Shown here: positions 31,989 to 39,581 of the stretch, one piece after another
How positions within the stretch are numbered: position 1 is the stretch's first letter
Layout: every line of letters starts with the position of its first letter
NCBI RefSeq assembly: GCF_900115095.1
Contig: NZ_FOVH01000015.1
Location: forward strand, 124,001-188,000
Length of the DNA: 64,000 nucleotides
Reading direction: 5' to 3'
Origin: Actinomadura madurae
Lineage (GTDB): Bacteria; Actinomycetota; Actinomycetes; Streptosporangiales; Streptosporangiaceae
The notes under the pieces: model-generated
Told to the model about the DNA's origin: nothing
Databases searched by the model: none
The model's input: only the letters and a program-made list of their open reading frames with translations
Made by a program: the position numbers and the translations under genes

Positions 31989-33737
31989 ATGGCCGGCGAC
32001 TCGCAATTAACTTTTGGTGTGTTAGGTCCCCTCCGCGTACGGGTTGGCCACCGGCAGCTGCTGTTGTCGCGGATCAGCATTCGACGGCTGCTGGGCGTGC
32101 TGCTACTGACCCCCGGGCAACAGGTGGACAGGCAGCAGATTGTAGAGGTCGTTTGGGGACCTTCAGGATGTGAACAGGGAGCGCTGTACAGCGCTGTCTG
32201 GCGACTCCGGGCATGGCTGCGGAGCAATGCGGGTATTGACGACGTCATCCACCGTGTCGGCCAGCACTATCTGATCGACGTACCGGAAGATCAAGTGGAC
32301 TGTGGTCGGTTCCGCTCCCTGGTTCACACGGCGGCACAGGGCATCCCTGCGGAGCTTCGCGTGGATGCGCTGCGCTCGGCTCTGGACCTGTGGCGTGGTT
32401 CGGTCCTTTCGGACTGCCTCGGCCCGGTCGCCCCAGCCGAGGCGCCCATTCTGGAGCGCACTCGCCTGGAGGTCGCGGGGCAACTGGCCGAGGCGGCGCT
32501 GAGCTGCGGGCGTTTCGACAGCGCGCTGGAACCGCTGCAGAGATTGGCCGCCAGCCTGCCATATGACGAGGTCGTCCATGCCCATCTCATTACCTTGCTC
32601 GGCCGTAGCGGACGCCGGGCGGAGGGCCTGCGCTACTTTGAGGAGATCCGTCGGCGGCTGGTCGACGAGCTTGGTGTGGATCCGTCGGGCCTGCTCCGCT
32701 CTGCGCAGCTCGGGCTGCTCCACGAATCCGTACCGCAGGCTCCTACTGACCTGTCCGCACCGGCACCAGCACCAGCTCGCGTTCTGATCCATAGGATGCC
32801 GCCGCCCGATCTTGCGGATTTCACCGGTCGGCGGGAGGAGCTCGCTGAGCTCACCCGCTTCCTGACTAGCGACGAGGAGTTGCCGAAATCGGCGGGACCA
32901 GTGGTCGCGATCTCCGGGAGGCCCGGGGTCGGCAAGACCGCTCTGGCGGTGCGCCTTGCCAGCCGGCTGGCAACCAGGTTCCCCGACGGAGAGCTGTTTG
33001 TGGACCTGCACGGATACGAGCCACACCCTGCTGGTCCCGCAGAGGTCCTGGTCGGGTTCCTGCGCGCGCTAGGGGCCGAGCCAGCCGCCATTCCGGTGAG
33101 CCTGGAGGAACGCACGGAGACGCTTCGGGCACGGCTGTCCGCGCGCCGAGTGCTCGTGGTGTTGGACAACGCGCGGCCCGAGCAGATCCGCCCACTGCTG
33201 CCGCCCTTTGTAAGCAACGCCGTCATCGTAACCAGCCGCATCCCGGTCGGCGGCCTCTGCGGCATGCGGCAGGTTGTACTGGACATGCTCGATCCCACGT
33301 CCGCCAGCGAGCTACTCGCGCGCATCATCGGCCCGGCGCGCGCCGACGCCGAACCGGCCGCCGTACGCAGGCTCGCCGGACTGTGCGGTAACCTCCCGCT
33401 GGCGCTCCGGATCACTGGCGCGCGACTCGCCGCCCGGCCCTCGCAGCAGGTTTCTGCTTTTGCCGAGCAGCTTGCCGACGAGCATCAGCGCCTTGGACCA
33501 GCGCAGGTGGCACATGATCTGGAGATCAACGTCTACACGCTTCAAAACCGGGTGAAGAACGATCGCGAGCAGAGCCAGTTCCAGGATGGTGAGCTGGGCG
33601 AGTCCGAGCGCGAGGAGCTGGTCCGGTTGCGGGCCGAGCGGGCGCAGTGGGAGAAGGACCGGGCGGAGCTTGAGATGGAGCGTGACGTGCTCAAGCGATC
33701 GGTGGCCGTGTGGGTGAAGGACTCGATGAACCGGTGA
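31989..33737 (+). CDS. SARP/AfsR-like regulator truncated and fused to an IS3 orfA tail
   Basis: Residues 1 to about 502 are an AfsR-like regulator. They comprise an OmpR-type winged helix (FGVLGPLRVRVGHRQLLLS), a BTAD domain (YFEEIRRRLVDELGVDPSG) and an NB-ARC ATPase with P-loop ISGRPGVGKTALAVRLA and kinase-2-like RVLVVLDNAR. After RLG at about 33497 the frame continues into INVYTLQNRVKND and ERDVLKRSVAVWVKDSM, the C-terminal part of an IS3-family orfA. The rest of the ARC region and the TPR sensor half are lost. It is divergent from the RiPP operon and was probably its activator. The surviving DNA-binding and BTAD part resembles a short SARP, so residual activity is possible. Confidence 0.82.
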   Translation: MAGDSQLTFGVLGPLRVRVGHRQLLLSRISIRRLLGVLLLTPGQQVDRQQIVEVVWGPSGCEQGALYSAVWRLRAWLRSNAGIDDVIHRVGQHYLIDVPEDQVDCGRFRSLVHTAAQGIPAELRVDALRSALDLWRGSVLSDCLGPVAPAEAPILERTRLEVAGQLAEAALSCGRFDSALEPLQRLAASLPYDEVVHAHLITLLGRSGRRAEGLRYFEEIRRRLVDELGVDPSGLLRSAQLGLLHESVPQAPTDLSAPAPAPARVLIHRMPPPDLADFTGRREELAELTRFLTSDEELPKSAGPVVAISGRPGVGKTALAVRLASRLATRFPDGELFVDLHGYEPHPAGPAEVLVGFLRALGAEPAAIPVSLEERTETLRARLSARRVLVVLDNARPEQIRPLLPPFVSNAVIVTSRIPVGGLCGMRQVVLDMLDPTSASELLARIIGPARADAEPAAVRRLAGLCGNLPLALRITGARLAARPSQQVSAFAEQLADEHQRLGPAQVAHDLEINVYTLQNRVKNDREQSQFQDGELGESEREELVRLRAERAQWEKDRAELEMERDVLKRSVAVWVKDSMNR

Positions 33738-33787
33738 TCGTGGCGAAGTTCCAGAGGGCCAGGGCGTGTGAGGTGCCAATATCGTCC
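33498..33787 (+). mobile_element. IS3-family element remnant (orfA 3' part and first codons of orfB)
   Basis: From about 33498 the sequence encodes the leucine-zipper end of an IS3 orfA (GELGESEREELVRLRAERAQ, then ERDVLKRSVAVWV). After the TGA at 33735-33737 a second frame reads VIVAKFQRARACEVP, like the start of the matching orfB, and soon stops. The element is cut at its left inside the SARP gene and at its right by the inverted repeat of the next IS at 33788. No left inverted repeat is seen. Confidence 0.7.
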
Positions 33788-33824
33788 TGAGGTTCCCCCC
33801 GTAGCACGGACACCCGGCGTGAGA
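33788..33824. repeat. IS3 terminal inverted repeat, left
   Basis: It begins TGAGGTTCCCCCCGTAGCAC and continues GGACACCCG..TGAG. It matches the reverse complement of 35022-35058 at most positions, the core TTCCCCCCGT and CACGGACACCCG being identical. Confidence 0.8.
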
Positions 33825-33828
33825 TGGG

Positions 33829-34707
33829 TCAGGTCGTCGCGTTCGAGGGTCGGTGTCGTTCCTCGTAGTCCACCGGACTGAGCATTCCGAGGCTGGAATG
33901 CCTTCTGAATGGGTTATACCAGCACTCGATCCATTCAAACACCGCGGCTGCGAGTTCGGCTCTTGTTTGCCATTTCCTGGTGTCGAGGAGTTCGAGCTGC
34001 ATCGAGCCCCAGAACGACTCGATCATGGCATTGTCGTAGCAGTCGCCGACCGTGCCCATCGAACCGAGGAGTCCCGCGTCCTGAAGCCGCTTCCCGAACG
34101 TCTAGGACGTGAACTGCGTGCCATGGTCTGAGTGCAGGATCGTGGCGTCTTTGGCGGGCTTTCTCCGGGCGACTGCGGCGGCCATCGCATCGACCACGAG
34201 TTCGGTGGTCTGGCGGATGTCGATGGAATGGCCGATGATGCGGCGGGAGTAGCAGTCCAGCACGGCCGCGCAGTACAGCTTCCCCTCGCCGGTCGGATGC
34301 TCGGTGATGTCGGTGACCCACAGCACGTCGGGCGCTTGCACGTCGAAGGCCCGCTTGACCAGGTCCTCCTCGGTCGGTTCGTTGACCAGGTTCCGGTGCC
34401 CCTTGCGCCGGTAGATCCCCTGGATCCCGGCCTCCCGCATGAGCCGTTCGACCCGTTTGCGGTTCACCCGTTCGCCCCGTCCGAGCACCAACTCCGCATG
34501 CACCCGCGGCGAGCCGTAGCTTCGACGTGACTCTTCATGAATCTCTTTGATCATTTTGATTAGCTCGGCATTGCGTTGCTCCCGAATCGAGGCGGGCCTG
34601 CCGAGCCAGTCGGTGTAACCGGACCGGGAAACTCCTAACACTCGGCAGGCCACCGCGACGAGAATGTTGTTGTCGGCAAGCTCACGGACCAGCGAGTACC
34701 TTATTTT
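33829..34707 (-). pseudogene. IS3-family transposase orfB (DDE integrase core) with in-frame amber stop
   Basis: The HTH_21 region SYGSPRVHAELV and the rve DDE core are present: first Asp in VLWVTDITEHPTGEGK, second Asp in HSDHGTQFTS, and the Glu region IESFWGSMQLELLD, ending in WYNPFRRHSSLG. Between FTS and TFGKRLQDAG the expected tryptophan codon is TAG at 34102-34104, in the same frame. The product would therefore be cut before the catalytic Glu. The upper end joins orfA by a probable -1 slip near the A-run at 34704-34707 (frame RYSLVRELADNN). Confidence 0.85.
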
Positions 34708-34988
34708 GGGAGCACGTTATCGCGAGCGAAGTACGCTGCCGCCCGCTTGAGGATCTCGTTCTCCAGTTGCAGTTGCCTGGCCTTTCGGCGCAGCTCGGCC
34801 AGCTCCTTCTTCTCGCCGGCGCTCAGGCCGTCGAGGTGGCCTTCTTCGATGTCGGCCTGACGGATCCAGTTACTCAGGCACGACTGGCTGATACCAAGAC
34901 TCTTGGCCAGGGCGGAGACCGACTTGTCGCCGGTCCGGGCCAGCTCGACGGCGCGGCGCCGGAACTCCGGCGGGTGAGGTGGTGGCAC
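34701..34988 (-). CDS. IS3-family transposase orfA
   Basis: A 95-residue DNA-binding subunit. The helix-turn-helix is FRRRAVELARTGDKSVSALA followed by LGISQSCLSNWIRQAD. The C-terminal leucine-zipper-like coiled coil is KKELAELRRKARQLQLENEI, then LKRAAAYFARDNV. It ends at an A-rich TAA suited to -1 frameshifting into orfB. The reading frame is intact, but the partner orfB is not. Confidence 0.9.
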   Translation of the reverse strand: MPPPHPPEFRRRAVELARTGDKSVSALAKSLGISQSCLSNWIRQADIEEGHLDGLSAGEKKELAELRRKARQLQLENEILKRAAAYFARDNVLPK

Positions 34989-35021
34989 GAGACACCTTCC
35001 TTCCCAAGTTGATCATGGTCA

Positions 35022-35058
35022 ACTCAGATCGGGTGTCCGTGGAACGGGGGGAAGCTTA
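35022..35058. repeat. IS3 terminal inverted repeat, right
   Basis: The reverse complement begins TAAGCTTCCCCCCGTTCCAC then GGACACCCG..CTGAG, mirroring the left end. It sets the right boundary of the element directly against the serine-recombinase pseudogene. Confidence 0.8.
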
Positions 35059-35600
35059 TTTGGGTCCGTGAAGACGCCCTGCTGGAGGCCGTTCACTACT
35101 TCTTCGCTCAGCGGATATTCGGCCAGCACCGCCAGCGATACCTGCGAGCCAGACTCGCGGAAACGATCGGCGCCCCGGTGGAATCGCTCGCTGACGTGCA
35201 TAAGACGAAGATCGCAGCCGAGATCACCGACCTTCAGCGGCGTCAGGACAACCTGCTGATGCAATTGGAGGAGTACGAGCCCACCGGTGAGACCGACATC
35301 GACCGGGAGTACCGGGCCGGCATCCAGCGCCGCTTCGCTGAACTGGTCACAAAACGCCGCGAAGCACAAGCAAGGCTGGCCCAGCTCACCACCCGGGCCC
35401 AACCGCCCGGTGACGACATCGCGCTACTCGGAGAGATCCCTCAGCCACCCCTCAAACTGGACAGCTGCCCGAGGAACTGCAGCGTCAGCTCTACGACGCC
35501 TTCCAGCCTCAGATCCGCTACAACAAGCCACGGCATGAGGCCCTGATCCGCGTCACCATCAGAGAGGACACCGTGCACACACTCAACGCCGCAACCTCAG
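35059..35600 (+). pseudogene. Large serine recombinase (integrase) C-terminal remnant
   Basis: Reading in from the IS edge: IWVREDALLEAVHYFFAQRI, then LRARLAETIGAP, a coiled-coil-like EITDLQRRQDNLLMQLEEYE and RRFAELVTKRREAQARL. This is the zinc-ribbon-distal and coiled-coil end of actinomycete serine integrases. After PPLKLD a one-base loss breaks the frame; the other frame continues LPEELQRQLYDAF and IRYNKPRHEALIRVTI. The catalytic N-terminal domain is absent. It is the likely former integrase of the island, lying about 70 bases from tRNA-Arg. Confidence 0.75.
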
Positions 35601-35672
35601 CAACGTCGAGCCCGGCGAACCTGCGCGGGCGCCGCTCGGGCGAGGCCGGGCGGAGTTTCCCATGTTCTGTGC

Positions 35673-35744
35673 GCCTCCGGCAGGATTCGAACCTGCGACA
35701 CCCGCTTTAGGAGAGCGGTGCTCTATCCCCTGAGCTACGGAGGC
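35673..35744 (-). tRNA. tRNA-Arg (anticodon CCT)
   Basis: Read on the minus strand it folds as a full cloverleaf: acceptor GCCTCCG/CGGAGGC, D-arm GCTC..GAGC, anticodon stem CCGCT/AGCGG with loop CTCCTAA giving anticodon CCT, and T-arm GCAGG/CCTGC around TTCGAAT. The length is 72 bases without an encoded CCA. It borders the decayed island and is the only tRNA I find in the window. Confidence 0.97.
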
Positions 35745-35875
35745 GTGTCGTCGCTCGCGGGTAGAGCGTAGCGGACGGCACCTACAGGGTAGGGGAAGGG
35801 GACCGTTGAGTGCTCCTCCTTATGGGGTGCGGGACTCTAGGCCCCGTGGGGGCGGGGTCGGTACGCTTCGGTGCC

Positions 35876-36316
35876 GTGACCGGACGGCATCGTGGGCAGC
35901 CGAAGGATGTTGCTGCCGAGGGCGAGGTGGACGCGGGCGCGTCTCGTGGCAGGCGGGTCGCGGTCGTCGTGGCGGTGTGCGCGGTGCCCGTGCTGGTGGC
36001 GTCCGTGGTCGCGTTCGGGCTGCGGGACGGCCCGGTGCGCGAGCGGCCCGAGACGGCGGGGACGCCCGCGGGGGACGTGCGGACGACGCCGCAGGGGGAG
36101 CCGACGTTCGGGACGTACGTGCCGCCCGAGTCGGAGCCGCAGGCCGCGACGAAGCCGCCGAAGCGGGCGCCGGCGCCGGTGGTGAGGCCGCGGCGGACGG
36201 CCAAGCCCACGCCGTCGCCGACGCCGACGCGGGCGCGGCGGCCGTGCCCGGCGGGGTGGGAGGACGTCTGGTGGATGCGCCGGTGGTGTGAACGGCAAGG
36301 TCACGGAGGCCGCTGA
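35876..36316 (+). CDS. Small membrane-anchored hypothetical protein
   Basis: About 146 residues from GTG 35876. One transmembrane segment RRVAVVVAVCAVPVLVASVV lies near residues 24-43. A Pro/Thr/Arg-rich extracellular stretch with KPTPSPTPTRARRPCP follows, ending WEDVWWMRRWCERQGHGGR. The tail has two Cys and four Trp. No known domain is recognised. The low-complexity Pro/Lys linker suggests a wall-spanning spacer. It stands alone between tRNA-Arg and the VanY-like gene. Confidence 0.6.
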   Translation: MTGRHRGQPKDVAAEGEVDAGASRGRRVAVVVAVCAVPVLVASVVAFGLRDGPVRERPETAGTPAGDVRTTPQGEPTFGTYVPPESEPQAATKPPKRAPAPVVRPRRTAKPTPSPTPTRARRPCPAGWEDVWWMRRWCERQGHGGR

Positions 36317-36398
36317 ACCAGTTACGCACGGGTCATCGTAGAACCTGTAGTAGCGTTCTGCCGCTGTTCCGCATTCGGGCATCAGGAGGAATACCACC

Positions 36399-37442
36399 GT
36401 GCCGAACCCCCGGTCGGCGGCGCTGACCGCGGTCTTCCTGGTGACGGCGCTGATCTTTCCGCACGGCGTCGCACACGCGGCCGCGGGCCGGGCCGACTCG
36501 CTGGAGTCGCTGCGGCGCGAGGCGTCGAAGGCGCGTGCCGAGCTGGAGAAGGCCACGAAGTCGATGGAAGGCCGGCAGAAGGACCTGGCCGCCTCCCAGG
36601 AGAAGCTGCGCGCCACGCTGAAGGACCTCGCCGGGGCCGAGGCGGAGCTGAACCGGATCCGGCAGCCGCTCGCCAGGCTCGCGAACACCTCCTACCAGCA
36701 GAGCGGCGCGGCCGGATCCATGTCGATCTTCGGTGGCGGGGATCCGAGCCAGGCGCTGCGGTCGACGGCGGACGTGACGCTGATCGCCAAGTCGCAGCAG
36801 GAACTCGTGGAACGTGCCGACGAGCTGCAGGACCGGCGGAAGCGGCTGGCCTCCACGGCGCAGGAGCTGCAGTCGAAGAACGCGGTGGAGCAGACCCGCC
36901 TCCAGCAGGAGGTGGACGGGCTGAAGACCAAGTCGGCGCAGCTGACCAAGCAGCTCAACGCGATGCTGGACAAGTTCGCGGTGTCGCGGCAGCGGCGGCT
37001 GGAGCTCGGCTGCGACAAGGGCCTCGCCGCGGACGCCAAGAAGTTCCCCAACGGGCTCATCCCCGCGAAGTACCTGTGCGCGCTGCCGCAGAAGGGCGGG
37101 CACAAGCTGCGCGCGGACGCGGCGCTCACGTTCTACAAGCTGAACGCCGCCTACAAGCGCCGGTTCGGGCGCGACATGTGCGTGACGGACGCGTACCGGA
37201 GCCTGTCGGAGCAGCATGCCGTGTACGCGCGGCGCCCCGGTTTCGCGGCCGTTCCCGGGACGAGCAACCACGGCAAGGGGCAGGCGCTCGACCTGTGCGG
37301 CGGGGTGCAGACGTCGGGGTCCGTCCAGTTCAACTGGTTGGAGAGCCATGCCGGGAAGTACGGCTGGATCCATCCCTCGTGGGCCTACAGCAACCCGTTC
37401 GAGCCCTGGCACTGGGAGTACGGGACGGAGAAGTACTCCTAG
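36399..37442 (+). CDS. Secreted D-alanyl-D-alanine carboxypeptidase-like protein (peptidase M15B, VanY family) with coiled coil
   Basis: A 347-residue exported protein. The signal peptide is SAALTAVFLVTALIFPHGVAHA. A long coiled coil covers about residues 30-190 (SLESLRREASKARAELEKAT and similar heptads). The C-terminal VanY domain has the zinc motif GTSNHGKGQALDL (His and Asp) and the third ligand in EPWHWEYG. It probably trims peptidoglycan stem peptides at the cell surface; the coiled coil may tie it to division or wall machinery, as in PcsB/RipA-type proteins. GTG 36399 follows AGGAGGAAT. Its stop overlaps the convergent mscL by 4 bases. Confidence 0.9.
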   Translation: MPNPRSAALTAVFLVTALIFPHGVAHAAAGRADSLESLRREASKARAELEKATKSMEGRQKDLAASQEKLRATLKDLAGAEAELNRIRQPLARLANTSYQQSGAAGSMSIFGGGDPSQALRSTADVTLIAKSQQELVERADELQDRRKRLASTAQELQSKNAVEQTRLQQEVDGLKTKSAQLTKQLNAMLDKFAVSRQRRLELGCDKGLAADAKKFPNGLIPAKYLCALPQKGGHKLRADAALTFYKLNAAYKRRFGRDMCVTDAYRSLSEQHAVYARRPGFAAVPGTSNHGKGQALDLCGGVQTSGSVQFNWLESHAGKYGWIHPSWAYSNPFEPWHWEYGTEKYS

Positions 37443-37852
37443 GAGGGGACCTCGGTGGCGGGGACGACCTCGGCCGTGCAGTGGCGGCAGCGGCGCGCCT
37501 TGATCGGGATCTCGCTGAGGCACTCCGGGCAATCGCGCTCGGTGGCCTCCTTGCCGCGGTCCATCCGCTCGATCAGCTTGGTGGTGGGCAGCACGACCAG
37601 GAAGTAGACGATCACCGCCGTGATGAAGAACGCGATCGCGGACGTCACGAAGATCCCGTAGGGGAACGCGGTGCCGTTGACCGTGACGGACAGCTTGGTG
37701 TAGTCGGGCTTGCCGCCGATCAGCGCGATCAGCGGGGTGATGAAGGAGCTCGCGAAGTCCTTCACCAGGCTCGCGAACGCCGCTCCGACGACGAACGCGA
37801 CGGCCAGCTCGACCAGGTTTCCGCGGATGAGGAACTTCTTGAACCCGCTCAT
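37439..37852 (-). CDS. mscL: Large-conductance mechanosensitive channel
   Basis: A 137-residue membrane channel that opens under hypo-osmotic tension. The N-terminal amphipathic start FKKFLIRGNLVELAVAFVVG with TM1 is canonical, and TM2 is FVTSAIAFFITAVIVYFLVV. The C-terminal extension carries a zinc-ribbon-like CPECLSEIPIKARRCRHC (two CxxC pairs), a feature of some actinomycete MscL proteins. The ATG at 37852 follows GGAG. Pentamer formation in the cytoplasmic membrane is known for the family. Confidence 0.95.
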   Translation of the reverse strand: MSGFKKFLIRGNLVELAVAFVVGAAFASLVKDFASSFITPLIALIGGKPDYTKLSVTVNGTAFPYGIFVTSAIAFFITAVIVYFLVVLPTTKLIERMDRGKEATERDCPECLSEIPIKARRCRHCTAEVVPATEVPS

Positions 37853-37959
37853 GGCTGCTCCAGGGGGTCGTCGGGGGTGCGCCCCTGGCTGGTGGGGCGC
37901 CGGAACGGCTACGGATCGTAATGAAGAGGTGCCGGATTCGCCAAGCCGGGGCGCGGGGG

Positions 37960-38574
37960 TCAGTGCCCGGTGATCGTGAGCGCCAGGGGAGCGCCGGCGC
38001 CCGCGAGCGTGACGGCCTGGGCCCGGTCGGTGGCCAGCACCACCAGCGCTCCCTCCTGGCCGCCGCGGTCGTCCGGTCTCGGCACCGCGACGACCGGCAC
38101 GCCGGACACCACGACGCGCGCCTCGCGCCCCCACCGCTCTGTGCCGTCCGGTTCCGCGGAGCCGGACGGGACGGTCAGGACGTCGATGCGGTCGCCGGGC
38201 CGCAGGAGCCGGACGGCGCCGGCGTCGGCCATGCGGACCGGGGTGGCGACCGTGCCGGGACCCTGGCCGCGCAGCAGCCCGTCGCCGACGACGCGGGCGT
38301 CGGTGAGGGGCTCGCCCTCGCGCATGGGGCCGGCGAGGACGCGCCCGGCACCGCCGGAGCGGAGGGCGCCGGCCGGGACGGCGCCCGGCGGAAGCGCGAC
38401 CGGCCGCAGGTCGGACGCGGTGAGCGCCTTCCCGGCGGGGAGGTCGCGGGCGGCGCCGAGGACCCGGACGGACGGCGGCGGCCCGGGACGCAGCGCCGTG
38501 AGGGCCAGCCCGGCGGCGGCCGCGGCGAACAGGGCCGCCAGTGGTCGCCGCAGCCGGGCCGAGCGGACGCTCAC
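37960..38574 (-). CDS. SAF-domain (CpaB/RcpC-like) membrane-anchored protein
   Basis: About 204 residues with one N-terminal transmembrane helix (RPLAALFAAAAAGLALTAL). A SAF domain follows (LPAGKALTASDLRPVALPPG and REGEPLTDARVV), then a CpaB-like C-terminal domain with LLRPGDRIDVLTVP. In Flp pilus systems CpaB helps assembly, but no other pilus genes are present here. The GTG at 38574 overlaps the MTA phosphorylase stop by 4 bases, a common pairing in this order. The role in this context is unclear. Confidence 0.82.
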   Translation of the reverse strand: MSVRSARLRRPLAALFAAAAAGLALTALRPGPPPSVRVLGAARDLPAGKALTASDLRPVALPPGAVPAGALRSGGAGRVLAGPMREGEPLTDARVVGDGLLRGQGPGTVATPVRMADAGAVRLLRPGDRIDVLTVPSGSAEPDGTERWGREARVVVSGVPVVAVPRPDDRGGQEGALVVLATDRAQAVTLAGAGAPLALTITGH

Positions 38575-39398
38575 GGCAGTTCTAGCGGGAGCTTGATGCC
38601 GTCCAGGACGTCGGGGCAGGGGCAGGAGCGCTCGGCGGGCAGCGCCTTCACGACGTCGGCGACGAGGCCGCGGAGCCGGTCGATGTTCTCGCCGAAGACG
38701 CGGAGCACCTCCTCCATCGTGACGCCCTCGCCCTCCTCGATGCCCGCGTCGAGGTCGGTGACGAGGCAGAGGGAGGTGTAGCAGAGCGCCAGTTCGCGGG
38801 CGAGGACCGCCTCGGGGTGGCCGGTCATCCCGATCAGCGTCCAGCCCTGGGACGCGAACCACTGCGACTCGGCCCGGGTGGAGAACCGGGGGCCCTCGAT
38901 GACGACGAGCGTGCCGCGGTCGACCGGATCCCACCCCGACGCCCGCGCGGACGCCACGGCGGCGCGGCGCCCCGCCGGGCAGTACGGGTCGGCGAACGAG
39001 ACGTGGACGGCGGCGCCCTCGTCGTAGTAGGTCTGCTCGCGGCCGGACGTCCGGTCGGCGAGCTGGTCGGGGACGGCGAGCGTGCCGGGCCCGTACTCGG
39101 GGGTGAGGGACCCGACCGCGCACGGCGCCAGCACCTGCCGGACGCCGAGGGCGCGCAGCGCCCAAATGTTGGCCCGGTAGGGGATCCGGTGCGGAGGGAA
39201 CCGGTGGTCGCGGCCGTGCCGGGGGACGAACGCGACGCGGCGGCCCGCCAGCTCGCCGATCGCGATGGGGTCGCTCGGCGGGCCGTAGGGGGTCTCGACC
39301 CGCACCTCCTCGATGTCGTCGAGGAAGGAGTAGAACCCGGAGCCGCCGATGACCCCGATCTCGGCGGCGGGCTGGGAGGCAGAAGGCTGAGTGGACAT
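38571..39398 (-). CDS. mtnP: S-methyl-5'-thioadenosine phosphorylase
   Basis: A 275-residue purine nucleoside phosphorylase of the MTAP branch that splits methylthioadenosine into adenine and methylthioribose-1-phosphate. IGVIGGSGFYSFLDD is at the N-terminus, then VAFVPRHGRDHRFPPHRIPY, VLAPCAVGSLTPE and IEGPRFSTRAES with IGMTGHPEAVLARE. These phosphate- and base-site motifs fit. ATG 39398 is chosen. It is coupled to the SAF-domain gene downstream. Confidence 0.92.
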   Translation of the reverse strand: MSTQPSASQPAAEIGVIGGSGFYSFLDDIEEVRVETPYGPPSDPIAIGELAGRRVAFVPRHGRDHRFPPHRIPYRANIWALRALGVRQVLAPCAVGSLTPEYGPGTLAVPDQLADRTSGREQTYYDEGAAVHVSFADPYCPAGRRAAVASARASGWDPVDRGTLVVIEGPRFSTRAESQWFASQGWTLIGMTGHPEAVLARELALCYTSLCLVTDLDAGIEEGEGVTMEEVLRVFGENIDRLRGLVADVVKALPAERSCPCPDVLDGIKLPLELP

Positions 39399-39466
39399 GC
39401 CGCCGACACTAGCCACCCGGGGGCCGCCCCCAGCAGCCCGTCCGCCGATTGTGGATAACTCCGGGG

Positions 39467-39518
39467 GACGGCGAAGGGAGACGGCGAAGGGAGACGGCGA
39501 AGGGAGACGGCGAAGGGG
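39467..39518. repeat. Four tandem 13-base repeats
   Basis: GACGGCGAAGGGA is repeated four times head to tail (39467, 39480, 39493, 39506), the last copy ending in G instead of A. The array leads into the hairpin at 39513-39541. It is non-coding, between mtnP and the MMPL gene. Confidence 0.9.
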
Positions 39519-39541
39519 CCCGGCGCGGAGCCGGACCCCTT
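39513..39541 (-). terminator. Hairpin downstream of the MMPL gene
   Basis: Arms AAGGGGCCCGGC and GCCGGACCCCTT pair over 12 positions with one mismatch around loop GCGGA. It lies 41 bases after the MMPL stop on the minus strand and before mtnP. It ends in A/T pairs and is likely a terminator that insulates mtnP. Confidence 0.6.
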
Positions 39542-39581
39542 CCCTTCCCCGTCCCGGCCGGAGCCGGGGGCCTGCGGTGCG

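Larger units (their letters stand above)
33788..35058 (-). mobile_element. IS3-family insertion sequence, complete ends, inactive transposase
   Basis: A 1271-base element bounded by imperfect inverted repeats. It encodes orfA and orfB on the minus strand in the usual IS3 arrangement, with an A-run slip site at the orfA end. No identical 3- or 4-base target duplication flanks it (TCC on the left, TTT on the right). Its two flanks belong to different genes, so recombination or deletion followed insertion. A stop codon inside orfB makes it non-autonomous. Confidence 0.85.

Noticed and set aside
33829..34653. A frameshift in the IS3 orfB
   Set aside because: The two halves are in the same frame. 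The interruption is a single TAG codon at 34102-34104, not a frameshift.
35673..35744. A duplicated tRNA 3' end near 23.4-24.2 kb marking the other attachment site
   Set aside because: I scanned the left border for the T-arm and acceptor sequence and found no copy, so att sites cannot be defined.
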